Below are positions 6,330 to 14,506 of a stretch of 32,297 bases of DNA, piece after piece. The stretch covers positions 1-32,297 of the IMG/VR virus record IMGVR_UViG_3300037258_000340. One strand, written 5' to 3'. A model generated the notes under the pieces. It saw nothing but the letters and a program-made list of their open reading frames with translations. It did not search any database and was not told the DNA's origin. The translations under genes and the position numbers were made by a program. Within the stretch, counting starts at the first letter, position 1; every line of letters starts with the position of its first letter. This DNA is from a virus.

Positions 6330-6753
6330 CTTTTTCTAGCTTTGCCAGCGCAGCTTTGACCGACACCCCCAGAGCGTCGTAATCGAGCACCAGCTTTTTG
6401 ACGGCCGTCATGAAGTCGGCATAGTTCGCGGAGTTTGCAACCTGCTTGATGAAGGCTTCAAACGCTGTGGCGACCGCTTCGTCTTCTGCGATGTTTAGAG
6501 CTTTCGCAGCGAATGCGGTAGCGATGGCCGCAACCAGGGCTTCGGCGGCGAGAATGTCGGCTCCGGAATCTTTGACGGCCGCGCGCACGACGTCGCCGGA
6601 ATCATCCACCACGGTGGCGACTTGCGGCAGCAGGCTGGTATCGCCTTTCACGTCGTTGACCAGGCGGATCAGCGTGGGCACCCACTCGGCGGCTTTCTTC
6701 AGTTCCTTGCCGATCCAGACGAAGGGCTTTGCGAACACGGATAGAAAATTCAT
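6322..6753 (-). CDS. Hypothetical alanine-rich helical protein near the lysis genes
   Basis: 143 aa, start chosen at ATG 6753 because AAGGAGAG lies just upstream. Longer in-frame extensions run into the holin-like gene. The first 30 residues look amphipathic (F-L-S-V-F-A-K-P-F-V-W-I-G-K-E-L-K-K-A-A). The rest is Ala/Val/Asp-rich helix without cysteines. No signal peptide and no clear transmembrane segment. Being next to a holin candidate and an endolysin it could be lysis-related or a virion protein, but the sequence does not decide. Confidence 0.6.
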   Translation of the reverse strand: MNFLSVFAKPFVWIGKELKKAAEWVPTLIRLVNDVKGDTSLLPQVATVVDDSGDVVRAAVKDSGADILAAEALVAAIATAFAAKALNIAEDEAVATAFEAFIKQVANSANYADFMTAVKKLVLDYDALGVSVKAALAKLEKDA

Positions 6754-6794
6754 GATGTGTCTCTCCTTGAAATTGTGGAACGGGATCGGGGGAA

Positions 6795-7058
6795 TTACTG
6801 GGGTACGTTGCTCTGTTCGGTTTCGCCGGGCCATGGGCTGCGTCCCGCAGGTGACGGGATGTAGAGGGCGAGCACGGCGAGGACTCCGGCGTGCACGGCG
6901 GAAATCGCATAAGCTTTGAGGCACGGTCCGGTCATGCAGGCGTTCGGTTGCGTGAGGGCGTGCTTCAACACTCCGCTCGCAGCTCCGGCGAAAAGTACGA
7001 TCAGAGTGCGGACGGGGTGAGGAAGACGTTGCCACCATTGCGAAAGTTTTAAGAACAC
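6795..7058 (-). CDS. Putative holin-like membrane protein
   Basis: 87 aa, GTG start at 7058 with TGGAGGT nine bases before it. Two hydrophobic segments are visible: about residues 15-32 (V-R-T-L-I-V-L-F-A-G-A-A-S-G-V-L) and 48-68 (Y-A-I-S-A-V-H-A-G-V-L-A-V-L-A-L-Y-I). A short loop holding two Cys joins them, and a polar C-terminal tail follows. Size, topology and position directly downstream of the endolysin fit a class II holin. Holins form membrane holes that release an endolysin lacking a signal peptide. Assignment is by topology and context only. Confidence 0.55.
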   Translation of the reverse strand: MFLKLSQWWQRLPHPVRTLIVLFAGAASGVLKHALTQPNACMTGPCLKAYAISAVHAGVLAVLALYIPSPAGRSPWPGETEQSNVPQ

Positions 7059-7077
7059 GGGTGTACCTCCAGGAATT

Positions 7078-7479
7078 TCAGCGATAGAAAGTGTGGTGTC
7101 CGATTTTTACGGTCTGCTTCATGGTCGCGGCCCAGGCCGGAGGGGGAATCGAATCGGCAAAGTAGTGGGTCGCGCCCAGTGTGATATCGGCTTCGCCGTT
7201 GTCGAAGATCAATTCGGCCAACTCGTGGCACTGTTCAAAAATCAGGTCTGGTTGCTTGGGAACGAGATCGAGCTGCGGATCTCCGACGGCCGTCATGGAA
7301 GAAAATTGCCACTTCGCATAAATAATTTCCGCCCAGCTTTTTCCTTCCAAGGTTGCGCGGTTGGCGATAACGTGCAGAACGCCACGGATGCCGTCCGCAC
7401 CTTCGCCGCGTGCTTCGCGCCATGCACACAACGCGGCGGCGGCGACACTGAAGTTGCGCCAGGTGAGATTGGCGATCAT
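7078..7479 (-). CDS. SleB-type cell wall hydrolase, probable phage endolysin
   Basis: 133 aa from ATG 7479. An upstream ATG at 7554 would overlap the preceding gene by 56 bases and adds a low-complexity tail, so I prefer 7479 although its ribosome-binding site is weak. The motif A-W-R-E-A-R-G-E-G (Glu at about residue 22), G-V-L-H-V-I-A-N-R and the later G-A-T-H-Y-F are diagnostic of the SleB/CwlJ (Hydrolase_2) family of peptidoglycan lytic transglycosylases. The conserved Glu is the presumed catalytic residue. No signal peptide is present, so export would depend on a holin, and a candidate lies immediately downstream. Domain length is normal for a single-domain phage lysin. Confidence 0.9.
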   Translation of the reverse strand: MIANLTWRNFSVAAAALCAWREARGEGADGIRGVLHVIANRATLEGKSWAEIIYAKWQFSSMTAVGDPQLDLVPKQPDLIFEQCHELAELIFDNGEADITLGATHYFADSIPPPAWAATMKQTVKIGHHTFYR

Positions 7480-7498
7480 GTCGAAAGGAAAACTTGGG

Positions 7499-7888
7499 CT
7501 AGCGCTGGTCTGGCTGCGGCTCGAAAAACTCAACCGGTGGCTGAATCCGTACACCTATCCGAAAGTTGCGGGTCTCCCCTTTGGCGTCCCCGGCGATCAG
7601 GAGAACCACGTAGCTGCCCGGCGTGACGAAACGGTGACTGGCGGTCGATTTCGTTCCGTTGTCGTAGACCGCGGGCTCGCCATTGGCGAAGCGCTCGAAG
7701 ATCCAGCCGAAGCGCACCGGGTGAAAATCTGGCGACTTTTCAAAATCGTAGGCAAAGGTGACAGTGGCGCCGGTTTGGCCGAGCAGAACGTGGGTTGCAT
7801 CGGATGAGGCGTGCACCGGGCCGCTATCTTTCGTTTGTGCGGAGGCGGCGACAGTAAAACAGCAGAGCAAAAGCAAAATGGTTTTCAT
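7499..7888 (-). CDS. Secreted small Ig/PKD-like domain protein
   Basis: 129 aa from ATG 7888. Residues 1-17 are a clear Sec signal peptide (M-K-T-I-L-L-L-L-C-C-F-T-V-A-A-S-A) with a predicted cut before Q. The mature part (about 110 aa, no Cys) alternates beta-strand-like stretches. It includes F-A-Y-D-F-E-K and H-R-F-V-T-P-G-S-Y-V-V-L-L, the typical ending of a PKD/Ig-like beta sandwich. It is placed between the last fibre-like gene and the endolysin. It could be a small exported adhesion or fibre-associated protein. It is one of five signal-peptide genes in this late region. Confidence 0.65.
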   Translation of the reverse strand: MKTILLLLCCFTVAASAQTKDSGPVHASSDATHVLLGQTGATVTFAYDFEKSPDFHPVRFGWIFERFANGEPAVYDNGTKSTASHRFVTPGSYVVLLIAGDAKGETRNFRIGVRIQPPVEFFEPQPDQR

Positions 7889-7898
7889 AATCTCGATT

Positions 7899-9770
7899 CT
7901 ATTTTGCGGCCACGGTCCAGTTCGTTCCATCGCAGTAGCCGAGAACGTGGTCTGATCCGCTGCCGGTGATGGTATCCCCCCACGTGTTCGTCGTTGAATC
8001 AGTGATGGCGCGCGTGCTGCCCTCAAGTCCAGACGCACAGGCTGGGAGATTCGCAAAAGCTGCTGCGGTCGATTGATATCCTGCCGCCGATTGAGAGCCG
8101 CCGGTGGTGTTGACGGTGGGCGCGGAGGCGCTGTCTCCCGCGAGTCCGGTATCGTTGACGATGGGAAACGGGCTATTAATGATGTCGTTGGTTGAAAATG
8201 AGGCGATCTTTCCCTGTGTGGCGCCTCCGGCGGTGCGGTAAAGATCACACCGCGCCGCGCCCAGGCAGGATGCCGAGGCAATGTCGACCTGCACATAGTT
8301 CGTCCCGCTGAGGGTTGCGTTGCCGGTGGTTGTGCTGTGCGTCGCGCCCGCAACCGTTCCCCCGTTTCCATCGACCGCCACCACCTGATAGGTATAGGTC
8401 GTCGAACCTGTTGTTCCGACCGGCGTAACCGCGACGAGCGCTGGTCCACTGAGCTGCGCGGTGGCGAACGAAGTCACCCCGGTGATTGAAGCCTTGAGAG
8501 GGAGAGCTGCAATACCGGCCGCGTCGATTTCGGGTTCCGACCATTTCCCCAAGGTGTGATTCGCAGCCGTGCTCACGGACCAAAAGCAGCGCGAGTTCGT
8601 GCCGGAGTTCCAGGTGGCATCGCAGAAAAACGCATCGTTTTCAGTGGGAAAGTATCCATCGAGTGCATAGAACGCTGTCCCCACGCCGTTAGTGGCGGCC
8701 CCCGTGGCGTCGATGGCGTAACCTTTTACCCCGGTGAAGCGAACCCCCCCGAGGTTCGAGGCGATAGAGTTTTGCGAAATTCCGGCCACCCCGATGAGCC
8801 CTTGGGACGAATACGGGGTACTGATTGCGTTGTCTTTTTCCGCATATCCCGTGATGGAAATACACCCGAAGCCGCCGCAGTCGAGCGTTCCAGCGGTGCG
8901 TTGGTCGGAAAGATCGGTGCGAATGACTCCGAATCCTGTTTCTGTTCCCGCCGTTCCGCTGTTGGTGGCGTTATTGTTGTCGATGAACGCTTCGCCGTAA
9001 ACCCCGAGGTACTGCTCCCACGTGGGGTTTGCCGTGGACTTCATGCTGATGCGGAAGCCGATGGCGCGGTCGTCCACGTTTGCCCCGGTCAGGGTTTGAT
9101 TTCCTGACATATGGGAGACCGAAAAGGCCGCATTGCGGATATAGTCCGGAACCGCGCCCGTGTCGTTCACAATCACCGGGCCGCAGAAGGAAAAATATCC
9201 TGCGGGCGTAACCCTTGGGCTGACCGTATCGACTCCCGCATAGCCGTAGTAAGTGCTGTCGCTTTTTTGCAGCCAGAGCGATGGGTTGACCGTGCCTCCA
9301 GAGGTGGGACAGAGATTGACGGCGCCGATCGGCGCGGTGCCCCCCGCGAGGCTGAAAATATTGGCGCCTGAACTGCCGCCGAGCGTCACCGTGTACGGAC
9401 CAAAGCAGGAAACCGTCCCTGAAATGCAAACCGTGTAATCGTAAGTCCCTGGGATCGCCCAGAAGCCGATGTTCCCCTGCGCATCTCCCGTGGTCTGGCA
9501 GGCGGATGGTTGCGGCTGCGGCGTATCTTGCGCGCCGTTCGGACAGGCGCTGCCGGTGCTCGTGTAAGTCGTCGCGTAGTTGGTGCAAGGAACCTGATTC
9601 GCCGGGGAATGACACACGGCGATGGTCGGAGAATTCGGCGGAACGTTCGCCACAAGAAACGGCGTCGAGGTGGTGGAGCTGACGCTCGGAAACGGCGCAT
9701 CGTAGCGCACATATTGCGCTTGGGCACAAATGGCCGCGAACAGCAGGGGAAGAATCCAAAGTTTTTTCAT
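7899..9770 (-). CDS. Large secreted-type fibre-like protein
   Basis: 623 aa from ATG 9770, with no good Shine-Dalgarno. It starts with a Sec signal peptide (M-K-K-L-W-I-L-P-L-L-F-A-A-I-C-A-Q-A, cut before Q). The mature part is Gly/Ser/Thr/Asn-rich and beta-like, with 16 Cys, several in close pairs (L-D-C-G-G-F-G-C, S-C-L-G-A-A-R-C). It ends with T-D-S-T-T-N-T-W-G-D-T-I and Y-C-D-G-T-N-W-T-V, a C-terminal pattern I associate with phage tail-fibre or receptor-binding proteins. A middle part has V-T-P-V-G-T-T-G-S-T-T-Y-T-Y-Q-V-V-A-V-D, a fibronectin/Ig-like strand pattern. Position after the spike candidate and before lysis genes supports a host-contact role. The signal peptide is unexpected for a virion protein assembled in the cytoplasm. 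Confidence 0.7.
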   Translation of the reverse strand: MKKLWILPLLFAAICAQAQYVRYDAPFPSVSSTTSTPFLVANVPPNSPTIAVCHSPANQVPCTNYATTYTSTGSACPNGAQDTPQPQPSACQTTGDAQGNIGFWAIPGTYDYTVCISGTVSCFGPYTVTLGGSSGANIFSLAGGTAPIGAVNLCPTSGGTVNPSLWLQKSDSTYYGYAGVDTVSPRVTPAGYFSFCGPVIVNDTGAVPDYIRNAAFSVSHMSGNQTLTGANVDDRAIGFRISMKSTANPTWEQYLGVYGEAFIDNNNATNSGTAGTETGFGVIRTDLSDQRTAGTLDCGGFGCISITGYAEKDNAISTPYSSQGLIGVAGISQNSIASNLGGVRFTGVKGYAIDATGAATNGVGTAFYALDGYFPTENDAFFCDATWNSGTNSRCFWSVSTAANHTLGKWSEPEIDAAGIAALPLKASITGVTSFATAQLSGPALVAVTPVGTTGSTTYTYQVVAVDGNGGTVAGATHSTTTGNATLSGTNYVQVDIASASCLGAARCDLYRTAGGATQGKIASFSTNDIINSPFPIVNDTGLAGDSASAPTVNTTGGSQSAAGYQSTAAAFANLPACASGLEGSTRAITDSTTNTWGDTITGSGSDHVLGYCDGTNWTVAAK

Positions 9771-9778
9771 CGGGATGG

Positions 9779-9804
9779 ATTGCGAAAAAAAAATTGCGAA
9801 AAAA
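9779..9804. repeat. Two direct copies of a 12-bp A-rich word between fibre genes
   Basis: ATTGCGAAAAAA occurs at 9779-9790 and 9793-9804, a 14-bp period, in the 42-bp gap between two leftward genes. On the transcribed strand this gives two T-runs (TTTTTTCGCAAT twice), including a run of nine T. No preceding hairpin is visible, so it is not a standard terminator. It may be a slippage product or an upstream T-rich element. Confidence 0.5.
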
Positions 9805-9812
9805 GGGAAAGA

Positions 9813-10949
9813 CTATTGCGGCAGCGTGATCATGCTCATGATCCAGCAGAATTGTCCCGCGGTGCCGGCGTCGGAGTTGACCGATAAAAAATCACCAGGC
9901 CCCAAGCCAGGTGTTGAGCCGGACTGACTCGACAGGGTTCCATTGGTCACCGTGAAGGCGGCCTGAAGTTGATTCCCCGCCCCCACAGTCCCCCCGGAGG
10001 GAACCGCATTCCAGGAATAAGTTCGCGTGCCTCCAGAGCTGTTCATGATGCGCAGCAAGGCGTTGGTACCGACTACGTTGCTGATGTAGCAGCGATGTCC
10101 GCTCGGGCAGGTGTAAATCGTGTTGTTGCCGGAGGCGAGGGCCGGAACGGACGGGCTGCTCAGGGGCTCGGTGTTGCTGAACTCGATGACATAACCATAG
10201 AACTGGAGGCCGGTGGCGCTGGTGAGTACGGAGAACGTTTGCCCCGCTTCGAGAATGGGATAAAAGTTGAAGGCGGTGGCGAATTGCGAGGTGCCGTTGT
10301 TGGTGTTCGCCGAGAGAGCATTCACCGGATAGTAGGTGCTTCCGATTTTCACTTCCGGTGTGGTGTTGACCGAGCCCCCGGAAAGATTGGTCACCGAGAG
10401 TGCGATGGTGCCCCGGTGCCCTGCGCTCACAGTGTAGAAATCGACATTGCCGGATGCGCTTTGCCCGGTATTGATGATCGCCGCTATTTTGGCGCTCGGG
10501 AGTGGAGGAAATCCCACTCCCGCCAAACCCGGTGGCAAAGTGTTAAAGCTGACTCTCGGCGTTGCATTGATATAGATCTGCGCGGTGTTGGTCACGCTCG
10601 CCCCGCACAGGATAAAAGTGTCATACCCTGTCACGTCTGCCCGGTACGTGCCGTTTGCCGTGATAGTCGACTGCGGTGTTGTCGAGGTGCTCGGGGTGAC
10701 CTGAAGATTGGCCGGCGTCTTTCCCTGAATCGAAGCCTCGGGCTGCATGGTTCCCGACCAGGCGCTGCCACTGCTGCTATTGACGACGGTAATGACTACC
10801 GTGGATTGGGCGGCGGCGCTGATGGTGAGGCATCCGGCCCCGGTAATGGTTCCCTGGGTGGTGACTTGAGCAAGGCCCGGCGGGGCGAGCCCGAGGGCTA
10901 GCGCCGCACATACCAACAAAAATCGCATTCGCGTTTTGAACAACTTCAT
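9813..10949 (-). CDS. Secreted-type structural/adsorption-like protein
   Basis: 378 aa from ATG 10949 with AAAAGGAG shortly upstream. A basic N-terminus and a hydrophobic core (M-K-L-F-K-T-R-M-R-F-L-L-V-C-A-A-L) end at G-L-A|Q, a Sec signal peptide of about 27 residues. The N-terminal mature domain contains W-S-G-T-M-Q-P-E-A-S-I-Q-G and N-L-Q-V-T-P-S. The C-terminal domain contains I-Y-T-C-P-S-G-H-R-C-Y-I and then F-L-S-V-N-S-D. Both patterns resemble uncharacterised beta-rich phage virion proteins. Five Cys in the mature part. The family has no name I can give with confidence. It probably contributes to tail fibres or adsorption, given the neighbours. Confidence 0.65.
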   Translation of the reverse strand: MKLFKTRMRFLLVCAALALGLAPPGLAQVTTQGTITGAGCLTISAAAQSTVVITVVNSSSGSAWSGTMQPEASIQGKTPANLQVTPSTSTTPQSTITANGTYRADVTGYDTFILCGASVTNTAQIYINATPRVSFNTLPPGLAGVGFPPLPSAKIAAIINTGQSASGNVDFYTVSAGHRGTIALSVTNLSGGSVNTTPEVKIGSTYYPVNALSANTNNGTSQFATAFNFYPILEAGQTFSVLTSATGLQFYGYVIEFSNTEPLSSPSVPALASGNNTIYTCPSGHRCYISNVVGTNALLRIMNSSGGTRTYSWNAVPSGGTVGAGNQLQAAFTVTNGTLSSQSGSTPGLGPGDFLSVNSDAGTAGQFCWIMSMITLPQ

Positions 10950-10976
10950 CGGCGGTTCTCCTTTTGAAATGAAAAG

Positions 10977-12554
10977 CTAGTTGCTGCTGAAAATGGCGAC
11001 GTCGAGCCACACCGGCTGGCCAAAGGCGGTGCCGTTGGTATGTTCCACAGTGGCTCCGATGGCGGTGACCGGATAGACTTTAAAGGTAAACGTCACACTC
11101 GCGCTGTTGGCGTAGGTGACCTGTGTGGTCGCGGCGCCATTGGCTCCGGTTTCGTTGCCGTCGGCAAAGTTGTTGGTCTCCGAGGAGGCGGCGAGGTTGG
11201 TTCCATCGGTGACATAGCCTTCCATTAGTCCGTGGCTCGTGGAGATGAAGTAATAGCCGTAGCTCACGAGCGCGCGGCAGGGGCAGCCGCTGCTTGGCAT
11301 AGTGACAGCCTGCGTGAGGATCGCGGTTTCTCCGCTGACGGGCACATCAGAACCGAGAGTCGTGTAATAGTGGGCGAGGATTGCGATGGCCGTACCGGAA
11401 TTGGCCGCGGTGCAGTATTCCTTTCCGGTGGAATCAAGTGCGCAGATTCCCTTGCCTGCCTTAAAGTAGGCGTCCTGCTGGCCCGAGCTCGGATTCGACG
11501 CGGGCGTGGTGAGCTCCGGGCCGCCGAGCGCATACGTTGTCGACGTCGAGGTGACCGGTAGACTGAACCCTCCGCTGCTGGCCGTGATCGGCGCGTCTCC
11601 GGAATCATCGGCGAGCCGGACATTGATCGCGGTGCCGTTGCGTTTGAGCCGTGGGAAGCTGGAAGTCTTTCCCCCGAGGAAAAGATCGGGCACCGCGCCG
11701 GTGGTTTCAAAGCCGCCCGCGAAGCTCCAGATTCCCACGTCGCTTCCATCTTCACTGATGCCCTGATCTCCGGAGTTGGCATTATTGCGCCAGTTGATGG
11801 CGTCGGTCTTGCAGGCGCGTAGAAGGCCTGCGCTCGCGGCATTGGCGCATCCCGAAACAATAGACCCCACGCTGATCTGCGGGCCATTGCCGATCACACA
11901 AGCTCCGGTGGCAACCAGTGTGCTTCCGTTCCACACAAAGAATTGCGTGGTGACCTGGTTCGCGCCCTGCCCGATGCCGCAACCGCCCACGGAATTCGCG
12001 GGCCAAGTGAAGCTGTGCCCGCCGGCGGCATCTTGTGTGATCTGAAACGCAATCCAGGCCGGTGGCAAAATACCCACGGCGGTAATGGGTTGCGCGACCG
12101 CATCACCGGTGAGAGTGATTTCAAACAATTGGTTCTGCGCCTGGATCGGAAACGCCGGGGTTGAGCTGTAAGTGACGTTCGTCGTGAGCAGCGTCAACCC
12201 GCCGCCGATCCCGTTCACCGTGTAAAGCGTGGCTCCCGAGCTGCAATTCGTGCCCCCCGACGATTTCACCCGGAAACTGTAAGCCACTCCCGCTTCGATC
12301 CAGATATTCGCCGAACCTCCGGCCGAGAGTACGACTGGATTGGCGTTCTGCGTGATTCCGGTCGAATCGGTAAAGGTGGCGAGCGGGGTCGTGGTTCCTG
12401 AGGCGTAGGTGAACACGCATCCGAAGGCCAGGGTGCGCCCTGAAGCGTCAAAGAACTGGAGCTGTGGGACGGGCGAGAGAACCACCGGAGTCTGCGCGAA
12501 TGCCGCAAGGCCCAGGAGCAAAACCGAGAACAGGCTGCAAAGTATTTTCTTCAT
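10977..12554 (-). CDS. Tail spike/fibre-like protein with head-binding-like N-domain behind a signal peptide
   Basis: 525 aa from ATG 12554, two bases after the previous stop. Residues 1-20 form a Sec signal peptide (M-K-K-I-L-C-S-L-F-S-V-L-L-L-G-L-A-A-F-A, cut before Q). Directly after it comes Q-F-F-D-A-S-G-R-T-L-A-F-G, then F-T-Y-A-S-G-T-T-T-P-L-A-T-F-T-D, then N-A-N-P-V-V-L-S-A-G-G-S-A-N-I-W-I. This is the well-known N-terminal module of phage tail fibres and spikes that joins them to the particle. The remainder is Gly/Ser/Thr-rich and beta-like with ten Cys in all. Its place right after the ejection-protein genes is the place of tailspike gene 9 in P22. A secretion signal in front of a virion-attachment domain is a contradiction worth testing. 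Confidence 0.75.
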   Translation of the reverse strand: MKKILCSLFSVLLLGLAAFAQTPVVLSPVPQLQFFDASGRTLAFGCVFTYASGTTTPLATFTDSTGITQNANPVVLSAGGSANIWIEAGVAYSFRVKSSGGTNCSSGATLYTVNGIGGGLTLLTTNVTYSSTPAFPIQAQNQLFEITLTGDAVAQPITAVGILPPAWIAFQITQDAAGGHSFTWPANSVGGCGIGQGANQVTTQFFVWNGSTLVATGACVIGNGPQISVGSIVSGCANAASAGLLRACKTDAINWRNNANSGDQGISEDGSDVGIWSFAGGFETTGAVPDLFLGGKTSSFPRLKRNGTAINVRLADDSGDAPITASSGGFSLPVTSTSTTYALGGPELTTPASNPSSGQQDAYFKAGKGICALDSTGKEYCTAANSGTAIAILAHYYTTLGSDVPVSGETAILTQAVTMPSSGCPCRALVSYGYYFISTSHGLMEGYVTDGTNLAASSETNNFADGNETGANGAATTQVTYANSASVTFTFKVYPVTAIGATVEHTNGTAFGQPVWLDVAIFSSN

Positions 12555-12556
12555 GG

Positions 12557-14506
12557 CTATCGTTTTGCCTTCTTCGCCAACGCCTGGCGCAGCGATTCCT
12601 GTAAGAGGTCGGTCAGGTCGCCGGAATCGGGCGCATCTGGGTTCGTTGCAGGCTGGGCGGCTTCCATCGGGATCGTGGCGGTAGCGGTGTTTCCGGAGCG
12701 CGCGGCGAGCGCGTTCTGTGCGGGCGGAGTATCTTCCGGCGTTGCGGATCGTAAAGAGGTAGGTGGATTCGCGGGAACAAACTTTCCGTTGACGACTTTG
12801 CCGAGCCTGGTTACGCCTGGACCGTCGCGCAGCACCCCCCAGGCTTCTCCTGGTGAGTTGGCATTTTCAAATGTTGTCACCATGTCCGGGGTAACGCCGC
12901 CGTGCACATAATGCTGCTTGTCGTTGGTGATGCTCTCGAAGATTTGGGTTTCGGGGTCGTATTTGTAGCCTGCGAGCGCTCTCGATTTTACTGGGGTGAA
13001 ATCTTCAGGAAGAGATTGCCGTGCAATGCTGGCCTTGATCTGATCTTTTAAAGGTGTGCCCGGCGTAGGCTCGAACGGTTTGACATCGAAAGCGTTATAG
13101 AGTTGTTTTTGAAGTGTGGCTGCCGATGTATCCCCAACTTTGGCGCGGGAGGCGAGCGCGTTGGCGGATTGCGTCTTCAGCTGCTGGGCGCGTTGCAGGA
13201 CGTCGGAGGCACTGGCATCTTTACCTAATTCCTCGCGTGCCTGCTGCACCATCGTGGTATCTTGCGAGGCTCCGGCGGCGGTGCCTCCAGTTTCAGGTGC
13301 GGTGCGAAGTGGAATTTGGGCGAGAGCGTTGGCTTGAGAGGGAGTGGGGGCCGCTTCAAACTGTGGAGCGGTCGACGGGCCACCTGCCACGCGCGAAGGC
13401 AGTCCTAAGTTTTCTCCTGGAATTCGGAGCTGTGGAAGGACTTCTTTCCCGAGAGCGTATCCTGCTCCAGCGCCGAGTTCTGCCGCGCCAGGTATGCCAG
13501 TCATGTGCCCGGCGGCCGCGCCAACGCTTGCACCTACCGATCCCGGTGCTTTGCTGAGAACCTGATTCGCGCCACGAACCACCGAGCGCACCGGTGCGCC
13601 CATCTTCGTGGGGCTGGTGACGGTATCTAAAACGTTTGGTGCGGCTTTTGCTAGTCCTTCGGTTCCAAGTGCGAGTAAGGCTTGCCCAGCTCCTTGTCCA
13701 GCCGTTTCCTGTGCCACCTTCGCATACGTTCCCGCCGGATCGGGCGATTGGTTGATATCGTGAATCGCGCTGGCGACCTGCGAAGCTTGTTCTGCGGTGT
13801 GTCCCATGCCGCGCAACATGCGGTAGATCGGCAGTGCGCCAGGGCCAGCGGCAAAGATGGCTTTTTCGGTGGCATCTTGCGGGTCGGTGAAAAGCTGAGA
13901 TGTTCCCTTTGCTGCATCGCGCAGGCCGCGCCCTACGCTCTGCAAGCCAGATTCGGTGGCCGCCCAGTGATCGGTAAGCGGGATTTCGCGGTCAAGGATG
14001 CCGGGTTGATCCTTATCAGGAATGCTTTTCCCCGAGGATTCTCCTTCTGTGGCGAAGGCTGAGGCATCGAAGGTTGGCGCTGTTCCCCCTTCAGTCGCGA
14101 ATGCTTTCGCATCAAAAGTTGGGGCCGAAGAATGTGCTGCAACCGTGCGGATTTCCGACGGCAAAATCTGCGCCGCTGCCGGGTTGCTTACATCGGCGGG
14201 CATCTTGCCCGTGAAGTTCTGCTGTTGAAAACTCACCCCATCTGGCAAGCGCGTGACCGGAACCCCAGAGGCGGTGTCGTCGGAAACGACGCGGTTGTCG
14301 GGATTCGCGAACACCGGCCCGGCAAAATCGGTGGGCACGCCGCGTTGCTGCGAGTGCTCATAGGTTGCCGCTTCCGCATCGGTGGCTGGGCGCACGAATC
14401 CGAGGGCCCGACGCTCCTCGGGCGTCAGGTCGTCGTACTTTTTGCGGAGCACGCTCAGTGGAAGGTTGGCGAGCGATGCGGGTAGCTGGAGTTGTGGCGA
14501 AGCCAT
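12557..14506 (-). CDS. Large ejection (internal virion) protein, P22 gp16-like position
   Basis: 649 aa from ATG 14506, directly abutting the previous stop (TAAATG). P22 gp16 is 609 aa and sits at the same place, last of three ejection proteins. The sequence is Ala/Gln/Pro-rich and I see no Cys. Near residues 125-155 there is a tandem repeat, A-P-T-F-D-A-(K/S)-A-F-A-T-E-G twice. A Gly/Ala-rich hydrophobic centre (G-S-V-G-A-S-V-G-A-A-A-G-H) could insert in membranes. Toward the C-terminus, Y-K-Y-D-P-E-T-Q-I-F and Y-V-H-G-G-V-T-P-D-M and N-S-P-G-E-A-W resemble a KTSC-like domain. Role inferred: ejected with DNA to form part of the trans-envelope conduit. Confidence 0.65.
   Translation of the reverse strand: MASPQLQLPASLANLPLSVLRKKYDDLTPEERRALGFVRPATDAEAATYEHSQQRGVPTDFAGPVFANPDNRVVSDDTASGVPVTRLPDGVSFQQQNFTGKMPADVSNPAAAQILPSEIRTVAAHSSAPTFDAKAFATEGGTAPTFDASAFATEGESSGKSIPDKDQPGILDREIPLTDHWAATESGLQSVGRGLRDAAKGTSQLFTDPQDATEKAIFAAGPGALPIYRMLRGMGHTAEQASQVASAIHDINQSPDPAGTYAKVAQETAGQGAGQALLALGTEGLAKAAPNVLDTVTSPTKMGAPVRSVVRGANQVLSKAPGSVGASVGAAAGHMTGIPGAAELGAGAGYALGKEVLPQLRIPGENLGLPSRVAGGPSTAPQFEAAPTPSQANALAQIPLRTAPETGGTAAGASQDTTMVQQAREELGKDASASDVLQRAQQLKTQSANALASRAKVGDTSAATLQKQLYNAFDVKPFEPTPGTPLKDQIKASIARQSLPEDFTPVKSRALAGYKYDPETQIFESITNDKQHYVHGGVTPDMVTTFENANSPGEAWGVLRDGPGVTRLGKVVNGKFVPANPPTSLRSATPEDTPPAQNALAARSGNTATATIPMEAAQPATNPDAPDSGDLTDLLQESLRQALAKKAKR

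Noticed and set aside
7480-7554. Upstream start of the endolysin gene at 7554
   Set aside because: It would add a Ser/Phe-rich tail and overlap the preceding gene by 56 bases. The SleB domain is complete from 7479.
9969-10901. 310-codon rightward frame opposite the secreted-type gene
   Set aside because: Gly/Arg/Asp-rich shadow of a Gly/Ser/Thr-rich gene on the other strand. No ribosome-binding site or domain, and the antisense gene has a signal peptide and virion-like motifs.
7899-12554. Diversity-generating retroelement acting on the fibre genes
   Set aside because: No reverse transcriptase gene and no pair of A-variable repeats in the window.
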